A DNA stretch of 39,109 nucleotides from Streptomyces sp. CC208A (GTDB taxonomy: Bacteria; Actinomycetota; Actinomycetes; Streptomycetales; Streptomycetaceae): positions 1-39,109 of the forward strand of contig NZ_JASCXN010000049.1 of assembly GCF_030010625.1 (NCBI RefSeq). Direction: 5' to 3'. The translations under genes were made by a program, and so were the position numbers. Below are positions 32,328 through 39,109 of the stretch, one piece after another. Each line of letters starts with the position of its first letter. Position 1 is the first letter of the stretch. Under the pieces are notes generated by a model that was not told the origin of the DNA, did not search any database, and saw only the letters and a list, made by a program, of their open reading frames with translations.

Positions 32328-33052
32328 GCGGATCCAGGCGAAACGGCGCCTTCCACGCTCTCCACATGCCCGAGCCCCGGTTTCCGCACGCGGCCGGCGC
32401 CGTGCTGCTGCTGCACGGCGGACGTGCCGACTCCCTCGCACCACCGTCCCCCCTCAACCTGCCCGACCTGCGGATGAGAGCTTTCGCCCGGGTGCTCGGC
32501 GAAGACCCCCGCCATGCCGACGTCCTCATCGGGTACGTCCGCTACCGGGTGCGGGGCTGGAACGGCGAGCGCGCCGATCCCGTTCACGACACGCGCCGGG
32601 CCCTGGCCGAGCTCGCGGACGTGGCCGGCCCTGTTCCCGTGGCTCTGCTCGGGCACTCCATGGGAGCCCGGGCCGCGCTGCGCGCCGCCGACGATCCGCA
32701 CGTCCGCGGTGTCGTCGCCCTCGCACCGTGGTGCCCTCCCGGCGAGCCGGTCACCCACCTCACCCACCGCACCGTCATCGCCCTCCACGACCCAGCCGAC
32801 CCGATCACGTCCGCCACGGACACGTGGGCCTACCTGCGCCGCGCCGAGGCGGCCGGGGCCCGCGTCCGAGGCGTCCGCATGCCCGGCGGCCGCCACACCA
32901 TGATCAGCCACTCGAAACTCTGGCACACGCTCGCCACCCACAGCACAGCCGAAGTCCTCGGCTTGGGACCCCCACCCCACATCTCGACCCCGGAGACGGT
33001 CTGGAGTGTCGGCCCGCTGGACGCCGCTCTGTTCAGCCCCGGCCCTCGGTGA
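32324..33052 (+). CDS. Alpha/beta hydrolase (dienelactone hydrolase-like)
   Basis: Product of 242 aa; ATG 32324 overlaps the previous stop (ATGA). AVLLLHGGRADS forms the oxyanion-hole strand, S112 is the nucleophile (LLGHSMGARAAL), an Asp occurs in IALHDPADPIT (D157 or D160), and H191 in PGGRHTMI completes a triad. There is no signal peptide, so it is cytoplasmic. It may release or transfer the modified acyl group; substrate unknown. It is not part of the tuberculosis cluster as I remember it. Confidence 0.82.
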   Translation: MSGSRRNGAFHALHMPEPRFPHAAGAVLLLHGGRADSLAPPSPLNLPDLRMRAFARVLGEDPRHADVLIGYVRYRVRGWNGERADPVHDTRRALAELADVAGPVPVALLGHSMGARAALRAADDPHVRGVVALAPWCPPGEPVTHLTHRTVIALHDPADPITSATDTWAYLRRAEAAGARVRGVRMPGGRHTMISHSKLWHTLATHSTAEVLGLGPPPHISTPETVWSVGPLDAALFSPGPR

Positions 33053-33142
33053 GTGAGCATCACACCCTCCGCCCGCTCCGCCCCACCCCCGATGGGTACG
33101 CTCGGATGCCCGCTCCCGCCCGCCCCTGACCGAAGGAACCCC

Positions 33143-33535
33143 ATGTCTCCTGCGCGTTCCGCGTTTCTGCTCGCCGGCCTGATGGCCTCGGCAGGCGTTG
33201 CTCACTTCGTCGCACCCAGGCAGTTCGACTCCATCGTGCCGCGTTCCCTGCCCGGCAGCCCCCGGGCTTGGACCAAGGCAAGCGGCGTGGCCGAACTGGT
33301 TCTGGCCGCCGGTCTCGCGCTGCCGGCGACCCGCAGGGCGAGCGCCCGGGCCACCGCCCTGTTCTTCGCCGGAGTGTTCCCGGCGAACGTCAAGATGGCC
33401 TACGACTGGCGCCACCGCTCGACGAGCGCGAGAGCCGTCGCCTACGCCAGGCTTCCCCTCCAGGTCCCGCTGATCCTCTGGGCCCGCCACGCCGGGACGC
33501 AGGACGTCAGGCGTGCCGACGGCGCCGACCGGTGA
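33143..33535 (+). CDS. DoxX-family membrane protein
   Basis: Product of 130 aa from ATG 33143 (GAAGGAA upstream). Four membrane helices, with FLLAGLMASAGVAHFVAPRQFDSIVPRSLPGSPRAWTKASGVAELVLAAGLALP and FPANVKMAYDW matching DoxX. In mycobacteria DoxX forms a redox complex with SodA and SseA; here it likely supports envelope redox balance. It follows the hydrolase by 90 bp. The last 29 bp overlap the end of the convergent gene at 33507. Confidence 0.88.
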   Translation: MSPARSAFLLAGLMASAGVAHFVAPRQFDSIVPRSLPGSPRAWTKASGVAELVLAAGLALPATRRASARATALFFAGVFPANVKMAYDWRHRSTSARAVAYARLPLQVPLILWARHAGTQDVRRADGADR

Positions 33536-33941
33536 GGAGGAGCAGCGTGGCGGCAAGAAGTGTCAGCACTTGGGCGATGACGACGAGGTTCTTGTCGGTG
33601 AACCAGACCGGCTCGTACATGTTGGGCAGGGGGCCGAGTTCGCCGACGTCGACGTACCGGTAGAGCAGGAGCGCGGCCAGTCCGCCGGCGGCGACGGTCC
33701 AGGCGAGGGCTTCTGCGAGCAGGCGGCGCCAGACGAGGACCAGCAGCGCCGCGAGTGCGGCGACGGCGGCTTCGATTCTGAACAGGGTGCCCTGGCTGAG
33801 GGTGGCGCTGACGGCGTCGTAGCGGTCGGCGAGGTACGCGTGGAGGTAGGCGTCGGCTGCAAGACCCGCTGCGGCCAGGAGACGGGCGACGCCGCGCAGT
33901 CTGCGGTGTGGAGTGTCCGGGCCAGTGAGATCGTGGGGCAT
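33507..33941 (-). CDS. Four-helix integral membrane protein
   Basis: Product of 144 aa. Helices lie at about 17-37, 58-75, 78-98 and 116-136, with a conserved-looking loop YVDVGELGPLPNMYEPVWFTDKN before the last helix. I recognise it only as a membrane protein often found beside cupredoxins in Streptomyces. It is 38 bp downstream of the cupredoxin gene and probably in its operon. A link to copper or to electron transfer is possible. Confidence 0.75.
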   Translation of the reverse strand: MPHDLTGPDTPHRRLRGVARLLAAAGLAADAYLHAYLADRYDAVSATLSQGTLFRIEAAVAALAALLVLVWRRLLAEALAWTVAAGGLAALLLYRYVDVGELGPLPNMYEPVWFTDKNLVVIAQVLTLLAATLLLLTGRRRRHA

Positions 33942-33979
33942 GGGGCTGCTCCGGCGTGAGCCGCGCGTGGCCTGTGCGG

Positions 33980-34375
33980 TCAGCGCACGGTGAGGGTGCC
34001 CATCATGGACGGATGGATGCCGCAGAGGTAGCGGTAGGCGCCGGCAGTCGACGGTGCGGTGAACGTGGCTGTCCGGCCGCCTTCAATGGTGCTGGTGTCG
34101 AAGGCGCTGGCATCTTCGGCCGTCACGGTGTGGGGCGCGGAGTCCTCGTTCACCACGGAGACCTTGGCTCCTGGTGAGACCGTGAGGTCGGCCGGCTCGA
34201 AGCGGAATTCTTTGATGACGATGCGTTCTTCGCTGACCGATGTGACGGACGGCGTGGAGGGCGACGGGGAGGTGCGTGCGGTGCCGCCGGAGCAGCCGGC
34301 GAGGGCGATAAGCATGCACAGCACGGCGATCGCCACAGCTGCCTGCAGCCTGCGGGAGCGGGGACGAATAGGCAT
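33980..34375 (-). CDS. Cupredoxin-domain lipoprotein
   Basis: Product of 131 aa from ATG 34375 with GGAGG 5 nt upstream. The lipobox LIALAGC sets the lipid anchor at Cys28. The cupredoxin fold has type-1 copper ligands H82 (DSAPHTV), C118, H121 and M124/125 (YRYLCGIHPSMMGTL). It binds one copper and likely carries electrons at the outer face of the membrane. The terminal domain is close to plastocyanin-like proteins. It is probably the first gene of a two-gene operon with the four-helix membrane protein. Confidence 0.92.
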   Translation of the reverse strand: MPIRPRSRRLQAAVAIAVLCMLIALAGCSGGTARTSPSPSTPSVTSVSEERIVIKEFRFEPADLTVSPGAKVSVVNEDSAPHTVTAEDASAFDTSTIEGGRTATFTAPSTAGAYRYLCGIHPSMMGTLTVR

Positions 34376-34593
34376 GAGGTCCTCCAGGGTGCGCTGGGCG
34401 GAATGCCCGACTGTCGCGGCGCCAGATGGTGCGCCAGGGGGCTTCCCGGGGTCCGGCGGTGCACCAAGCAGGTGGGGCTGACGTCCTGAGCGGAGGGGGT
34501 GACGGCCTCGGCGTCGAGGAGGTCGCAGAGGCCGTCGGGAGGGCGGAACGGCTGCAGCCCATCGAGCTCTGGGCGTCACCTTTTCGCCGAGGG

Positions 34594-35274
34594 TCAGTAC
34601 TTGCCCATGGAGCTGCCGCTATGGCCCTCGATGACGCCGCAGCTGGCGGGGGCGGTGGCTTCCTGGGGCAGCTTGGGGTCGAGTTCGCTCTTGCCCTTGC
34701 CGAAGTCGTACTTGCCATTGCCATTGGGGTCGATGCCGTGCTGGACGATGTGCAGGTAGGTGATGTTGTCGGCGACGGCCTGGGAGACGGTGATCGTGCG
34801 CGAGTAGGACAGGTTGCCGTTCTTGTCCGCGACCGGCATCCGGTCGACGGCAAGGCCGCTGGCCTTGGTGGTGTCGCCCTTGGTGGTCAGGGAGATGTTG
34901 ATGTCTCCGTAGGCGGGCAGGCCCTCGGCGGTGGTGATGATGCCGTCGCCGTTCTTGTCGGCACTGGCGTCGGGGCAGGTGAAGTCGTGCCCGGTGGTGG
35001 ACCCGTGGATGTGCTGGGCGTGCGGCTGGCCCGGAACCAGGCCCTGGGCTTCGATCTTCACCGTGAGCTGGCGTCCCTGCAGGGTGAGCTGTGCGGTTCC
35101 GCGGGCACCCGAGTCGTTCAGCTGCCGCAGGTCGACCTGGTAGCTCCGGCCGTGCTGCGTCTGCTGGCCCGCGTCGTTCGTGTCATGAGCCAGAGCAGGG
35201 GCCGCCACGGCGAGCGTGAGGGCGGCGGGCACGGCCATGAGGGCGGTGAGGCGGGTGGAGCGCTTGACTGTCAT
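34594..35274 (-). CDS. CHRD-like secreted protein with EF-hand loops
   Basis: Product of 226 aa. A signal peptide (1-29, ending ALA) precedes a CHRD-like strand-rich region (GTAQLTLQGRQLTVKIEAQGLVPGQPHAQHIHG). A calcium-type EF-hand loop DKNGDGIITTAE follows, and a second looser one DPNGNGKYDFGK lies near the C-terminus. HAQHIHG and the later HIVQHG supply clustered His that could bind metal. The function is unknown. The SigK-type promoter at 35352-35379 puts it in the regulon. The 218-bp gap to the cupredoxin suggests a separate unit. Confidence 0.8.
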   Translation of the reverse strand: MTVKRSTRLTALMAVPAALTLAVAAPALAHDTNDAGQQTQHGRSYQVDLRQLNDSGARGTAQLTLQGRQLTVKIEAQGLVPGQPHAQHIHGSTTGHDFTCPDASADKNGDGIITTAEGLPAYGDINISLTTKGDTTKASGLAVDRMPVADKNGNLSYSRTITVSQAVADNITYLHIVQHGIDPNGNGKYDFGKGKSELDPKLPQEATAPASCGVIEGHSGSSMGKY

Positions 35275-35351
35275 CGCGATGCATCCCCTTCCGGGGAGGG
35301 TTCACCGGCATGAGACCGGATCGCGTTCGGACATTCGTCCCTTTCACCCTC

Positions 35352-35379
35352 CATTCGGGGCGATCGAGAAGGAGGATTG
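35352..35379 (-). promoter_or_regulatory. SigK-type promoter of CHRD/EF-hand gene
   Basis: Reverse strand: CAATCC (35379-35374), preceded by G rather than C, then a 16-bp spacer and CGAATG (35357-35352). The leader to ATG 35274 is about 70 nt. Confidence 0.6.
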
Positions 35380-35541
35380 CTCGCTACTCGCGCCACTCTT
35401 CGTGCGTGAGCGCAAAGAGTTGTGACCGACCCCCGGTGCCACTCCGCCGCGGGCGCCTGTCCTGCCGGCCCCGTGCGGAGCGCACCGGAGGGCACCGGGG
35501 TGGCCGGTGCGAGGGCTGGTCTCCCCTCGTAGGCTGCCGCC

Positions 35542-36186
35542 ATGACCGAAAAGACCCCGACGCCCACGCCCCGTGACGCTTTCGACCTGCTCATGTCCGG
35601 TAACCAGCGCTTCGTCTCCGGCGCCTCCGAGCATCCGAACCAAGACGCCGCCCGCCGTACCGAGACCGCACCATCCCAGAAGCCCTTCGCGGTGCTGTTC
35701 GGTTGCTCCGACTCCCGGCTGGCCGCCGAGATCATCTTCGACCGCGGTCTGGGTGACCTGTTCGTGGTCCGCACCGCCGGACACGTCGCCGGCACCGAAG
35801 TGCTCGGAAGTCTCGAGTTCGGCGTCGCGGTCCTCAACGCGCCGCTGGTCGTCGTCCTCGGCCACGACTCGTGCGGCGCCGTCGCCGCGGCCTGCTCCGC
35901 CCTGGAGAACGGAAAGACGCCGGGCGGCTTCGTCCGCGACGTGGTCGAGCGGGTGACTCCCAGTGTGCTGGCCGCCCGCGCCGCCGGACGTGAGAGTGCC
36001 GAGGAAATCCTGGCCGAGCACATCGAGCACACGGTGGACCTGCTGCTGGAGCGCTCCCGCGTCCTGGCCGACGCGGTGGCCGCAGGCCGAACCGCCGTGG
36101 TGGGCCTGTCCTACCGGCTAGCCGACGGCAGCGCCCAACTGGTCGCCGCCCGCGGCCTCGACGCCCTGGTTCCCGCCGCGTCCTGA
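35542..36186 (+). CDS. Beta-carbonic anhydrase
   Basis: Product of 214 aa, full length. Zinc ligands are C55 (LFGCSDSR), H108 and C111 (LGHDSCGAV); the catalytic pair D57/R59 is present. FVVRTAGHVAG and LEFGVAVL are typical. It interconverts CO2 and bicarbonate in the cytoplasm. No SigK-type motif is visible upstream. It is divergent from the CHRD gene and ends 84 bp before the right repeat's LLM gene, so it closes the accessory block. Confidence 0.95.
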   Translation: MTEKTPTPTPRDAFDLLMSGNQRFVSGASEHPNQDAARRTETAPSQKPFAVLFGCSDSRLAAEIIFDRGLGDLFVVRTAGHVAGTEVLGSLEFGVAVLNAPLVVVLGHDSCGAVAAACSALENGKTPGGFVRDVVERVTPSVLAARAAGRESAEEILAEHIEHTVDLLLERSRVLADAVAAGRTAVVGLSYRLADGSAQLVAARGLDALVPAAS

Positions 36187-36270
36187 CCCCTCCGTGGAAC
36201 GGACCGAGCGCGCGCAGACATGGGTCGGCACAACGTCGTGCCGGCCGTACGGAGGTTCGGCGGCCCCGCG

Positions 36271-37287
36271 TCAGGCGTTGAGCGCGGGGATGATCTCGGT
36301 GCCGTAGGCGTCGATGGTGCCCTCGCGGTGGTCGTGCATGGCGTAGACGGCGAACTGGTCGACGCCGAGGTCCTTGAGGTGGCGGAGCTTGTCGATGTGG
36401 GCCTCGGCAGGGCCGAGGAGGCAGAAGCGGTCGACGATCTCGTCGGGGACGAAGGCGGTGTCGGGGTTGTCGGCGCGGCCGTGGTGGGAGTAGTCGTAGC
36501 CCTGCCGGTCCTTGATGTACGCCGTGAGCTCCTCCGGCACCATGTCCGAGTGCTCGCCGTACTTGGAGACCAGGTCGGCGACGTGGTTGCCGACCATCCC
36601 GCCGAACCAGCGGCACTGGTCACGGGCGTGGGCGAGGGCCTCGGGCGAGTCGTCCGCCGTGACGTACGCGGGGGCGGCGACGCAGATGGTGAGGGCGTCG
36701 GGGTCGCGGCCGGCGTCGGTGGCTGCCTGGCGGACGGCCTTGACCATCCACTCGGTGAGGAAGGGGTCGGCGAGCTGGAGGATGAAGCCGTCGGCCTTCT
36801 GTCCGGCAAGGGCCAGGGCCTTGGGACCGTAGGCGGCCATCCAGACGGGCAGCTTGCCGTTCTTGATCCAGGGGATGCGGATCGGGTTGCCGTCGACGGT
36901 CGCTTCCCGGCCCTCCGCCAGGTCGCGGATCACCTCGATGGCCTCACCGACGCGTGCCAGGTTGTTGGGGCGGCGGCCGGCGACGCGCATGGCGGAGTCG
37001 CCGCGGCCGATGCCGCAGACGGTCCGGTTGCCGTACATGTCGTTGAGGGTGGCGAAGGTGGAGGCGGTGACCTCCCACGTACGGGTCCCCGGGTTGGTCA
37101 CCATGGGCCCGACGTGCAGCTTGGTGGTGTGCTCGAGGATCCGGCTGTAGATGACGAAGGGTTCCTGCCAGAGCACGGCCGAGTCGAAGGTCCAGCCGTA
37201 GCGAAAGCCGTTGCGTTCGGCACGCTTCATGAGGCTGACCACCTGCGAGGCGGGCGGGTCGGTCTGCAGGACGAGTCCGAAGTCCAC
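36271..37287 (-). CDS. TIGR03842-type LLM F420-dependent oxidoreductase (copy 2, intact)
   Basis: Product of 338 aa from GTG 37287 with GGAGG 6 nt upstream. LLM-fold features include the N-terminal MDFGLVLQTDPPAS, GIGRGDSAMRVAGRRP, KLPVWMAAYGPKALALAG and a C-terminal helical part. It likely uses F420 or FMN to reduce or oxidise a substrate tied to the hydantoinase upstream; the precise reaction is not known. It lies 45 bp after hydA copy 2. Unlike copy 1, codon W at the KLPVW site is intact. The last residues (IIPALNA) differ from copy 1 (IILALG), marking the repeat edge. Confidence 0.9.
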   Translation of the reverse strand: MDFGLVLQTDPPASQVVSLMKRAERNGFRYGWTFDSAVLWQEPFVIYSRILEHTTKLHVGPMVTNPGTRTWEVTASTFATLNDMYGNRTVCGIGRGDSAMRVAGRRPNNLARVGEAIEVIRDLAEGREATVDGNPIRIPWIKNGKLPVWMAAYGPKALALAGQKADGFILQLADPFLTEWMVKAVRQAATDAGRDPDALTICVAAPAYVTADDSPEALAHARDQCRWFGGMVGNHVADLVSKYGEHSDMVPEELTAYIKDRQGYDYSHHGRADNPDTAFVPDEIVDRFCLLGPAEAHIDKLRHLKDLGVDQFAVYAMHDHREGTIDAYGTEIIPALNA

Positions 37288-37332
37288 GCGGGACCTCCAA
37301 GTTCGAGTCGGTGCGATGAGACCCTGGGCTGT

Positions 37333-38724
37333 TCAGCCCAGGTACTGACAGAGACCGCGCGGTACGAACGCCCCGTGCCCCGCGTGACCCACGTACTTCC
37401 GCTGGTCGACGACGACCTCACCCCGGGACAGGACCGTTTCCACCTGACCCGTGACGGTCTTGCCTTCGTACGCCGAGTAGTCGACGTTCATGTGGTGGGT
37501 CTCCGCCGACAGGGTCTGGGCGGTGTGCGGGTCGTAGATGACGACGTCCGCGTCCGAGCCCGGCGCGATCGTGCCCTTCTGCGGGTAGAGGCCGAACATG
37601 CGGGCCGGGGTCGCGCAGGCGATCTCGATCCAGCGGCGGCGCGAGATATGCCCGTCCACCACGGCCTGGTGGAGGAGATCCATGCGGTTCTCCACCCCCG
37701 GCAGGCCGTTGGGGATCTTCGAGAAGTCCCCGCGCCCCAGCTCCTTCTGCCCCACGAAGCAGAAGGGGCAGTGGTCGGTGGAGACCACCTGGAGGTCGTT
37801 CGTCCGCAGGCCGCGCCACAGCGCCGCCTGATGCTCCTTCGGCCGCAGCGGCGTCGAGCACACGTACTTGGCGCCCTCGAAGTCCGGCTCCGCGAGGTTG
37901 TCCGTGGACAGGAAGAGGTACTGCGGGCAGGTCTCGCCGAAGACCGGAAGACCCATGTCCCGCGCCGCCGCCAGCTCCGCCACCGCCTCCTGCGCCGACA
38001 CGTGCACCACGTACAGAGGTGAGCCGGCCACCCGGGCCAGCTGGATCGCCCGGTGCGTCGCCTCCGCCTCCAGGAGCGCCTTGCGGACCTCCCCGTGGAA
38101 GCGGGGGTCGGTCTCCCCCCGGGCCAGGGCCTGCTCCACCAGGACGTCGATCGCGATGCCGTTCTCCGCGTGCATCATGATCAACCCGCCGGTCTCCCCG
38201 GCCACCTGCATCGCCCGCAGAATCTGGCCGTCATCCGAATAGAAGACCCCCGGATACGCCATGAACAATTTGAACGAGGAAACGCCGATCTCGACCAGCT
38301 TCGGCATCTCCCGCAGCGTCGACTCGTTCACGTCCGACATGATCATGTGGAACGCGTAGTCGATCGCACAGTTGCCGTCCGCCTTCTCCATCCAGGCATC
38401 CAGACCCGCCCGAAGCGGCTCGCCCTTCGCCTGCACCGCGAAGTCGACGATCGTCGTGGTCCCGCCCCACGCCGCAGCCCGCGTCCCCGTCTCGAATGTG
38501 TCCGACGCGAACGTGCCGCCGAAAGGCAGCTCCATGTGCGTGTGCGCGTCGACCCCACCCGGGATCACATACTTCTGCGACGCGTCGATCACCCGGTCCG
38601 CCGTCCACTCCTGCGTCCCCGGCGCCGCAAGCGCCACCACCCGTCCATGCTCGATCAGCACATCCGCATGCACCTCGTCCGCGGCCGTGATCACAAGACC
38701 ACCGGTAATCAGAGTCCGAGTCAT
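37333..38724 (-). CDS. hydA: D-hydantoinase / dihydropyrimidinase (copy 2)
   Basis: Product of 463 aa, same metal ligands as copy 1 (H61, H63, carbamylated K152, H185, H241, D317). Differences from copy 1 include E135S136 for E135A136, I146 for L146, E178 for D178, F209 for Y209 and V for T in KYVGHA near the C-terminus. The ligands are unchanged. With an intact downstream LLM partner, this is the complete pair. An AACGAA/TTCGTT inverted repeat upstream (38870-38890) may be an operator. Confidence 0.93.
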   Translation of the reverse strand: MTRTLITGGLVITAADEVHADVLIEHGRVVALAAPGTQEWTADRVIDASQKYVIPGGVDAHTHMELPFGGTFASDTFETGTRAAAWGGTTTIVDFAVQAKGEPLRAGLDAWMEKADGNCAIDYAFHMIMSDVNESTLREMPKLVEIGVSSFKLFMAYPGVFYSDDGQILRAMQVAGETGGLIMMHAENGIAIDVLVEQALARGETDPRFHGEVRKALLEAEATHRAIQLARVAGSPLYVVHVSAQEAVAELAAARDMGLPVFGETCPQYLFLSTDNLAEPDFEGAKYVCSTPLRPKEHQAALWRGLRTNDLQVVSTDHCPFCFVGQKELGRGDFSKIPNGLPGVENRMDLLHQAVVDGHISRRRWIEIACATPARMFGLYPQKGTIAPGSDADVVIYDPHTAQTLSAETHHMNVDYSAYEGKTVTGQVETVLSRGEVVVDQRKYVGHAGHGAFVPRGLCQYLG

Positions 38725-39109
38725 TCCCCAGCCATCCCTTCACACCGACCACCGACCAGACCACCACCGACACGGGCCGAGGCCACACCCCGGCCCGTCG
38801 GCCCCCTCACGCAGCCGCCTTGGACGGCACACGGCCTACTCCGCCAGAAAACCCCTGGTCACGCGGCCGAACGAAACCCTTGACTTCGTTGGAATACCCC
38901 CTGGGTGTCACGTAAGGAAAATCCCAGGCCAGCGACCCGCCAGACGCAAAACGGCCGCAAGAAGAATGTGCATTACGTGCGTGATGGGCGCTACACGCGA
39001 TCTCCGACGCACGACGGGACGGCATCCAGGGCTCCACACCGATCTGAGACCTCCACCCGAGGGCCCGTAGCCGAAAGCCATTTGCCGGGATCCACCCGAA
39101 GAAGCACGC
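38725..39109. other. Upstream region of hydA copy 2 and right flank
   Basis: Homology with the copy 1 upstream region ends at 38892. Beyond it I see no gene; the open frame at 38807-39037 has no recognisable features. The right end of the window lies in this gap. Confidence 0.5.
38870..38890. promoter_or_regulatory. Inverted repeat AACGAA-N9-TTCGTT, possible operator
   Basis: AACGAA 38870-38875 and TTCGTT 38885-38890 are complementary and lie 146-166 bp upstream of the hydA start. In copy 1 the equivalent left arm reads AACAAA. It may be the site of a regulator of hydA-LLM. Confidence 0.4.

Larger units (their letters stand above)
36289..38892. repeat. Large direct repeat, copy 2 (hydA-LLM block)
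   Basis: Matches 1000-3603 at a constant offset of 35289 bp, same orientation. Protein identity for HydA is about 97% by eye. Confidence 0.9.

Noticed and set aside
35542..36186. Carbonic anhydrase as a member of the SigK regulon.
   Set aside because: No motif was found in the upstream 260 bp on the + strand; the only nearby motif faces the CHRD gene.
38385..38420. CCATCC-N17-CGAAGC on the + strand inside hydA copy 2 (also in copy 1).
   Set aside because: It is antisense inside a conserved coding sequence, present in both copies because of codon conservation, with no gene downstream. It shows that isolated matches to the SigK motif occur by chance.

Overview
The window is high-GC actinobacterial DNA, almost certainly Streptomyces. 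It has many GTG starts, 4-bp ATGA/GTGA gene overlaps, a short chaplin, F420-linked LLM oxidoreductases, Asp23/AmaP clusters and a DUF4331/NicO cluster. No rRNA, tRNA, CRISPR array, transposase or integrase was found. The left edge carries a nuclease-domain gene that runs off the window and a short segment resembling the last codons of ychF.

Layout: (1) 0.9-3.6 kb and 36.3-38.9 kb hold two copies, in the same orientation, of a 2604-bp block encoding a hydantoinase (hydA) and a TIGR03842-type LLM oxidoreductase. The blocks are colinear without net indels. In the left copy the oxidoreductase has an in-frame TGA. They bracket about 32.7 kb of accessory DNA. (2) 3.9-9.1 kb: a STAS protein, a membrane-anchored HTH protein, and two divergent Asp23-type envelope-stress operons. 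One operon starts with an ECF sigma factor and an anti-sigma/Asp23 fusion. Both are preceded by the same promoter motif, TTGACA-N16-CGTTAC. (3) 9.9-16.9 kb: a nickel/cobalt module (NicO transporter with a His-rich loop, TPR protein, DUF4331 protein) with a Nur-like box upstream, then a class F sortase and a His/Met-rich tandem-repeat surface protein. (4) 17.3-35.4 kb: an apparent SigK regulon. It contains sigK-rskA, a fasciclin lipoprotein, a DUF4394 protein, a sulfite-oxidase-family molybdoenzyme, an MMPL exporter, a peroxiredoxin, a translationally coupled lipid operon (FAD oxidoreductase, DUF1365, two cyclopropane-fatty-acid-synthase-type enzymes, DUF1295, hydrolase, DoxX), a four-TM protein, a cupredoxin and a CHRD/EF-hand protein. 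A beta-carbonic anhydrase follows.

The main new signal is a shared promoter motif, CC(A)ATCC-N16/17-CGAAnn. I find it by eye upstream of seven separate transcription units in part 4, including sigK itself. Gene content and motif resemble the Mycobacterium tuberculosis SigK system (Rv0449c-Rv0444c plus MPT70/MPT83), but here the regulon is gathered in one block with extra metalloenzymes. I infer an envelope redox/metal stress island driven by an ECF sigma factor and carried between two hydA-LLM repeats. Functions are read from sequence motifs and family knowledge; no database search was run.
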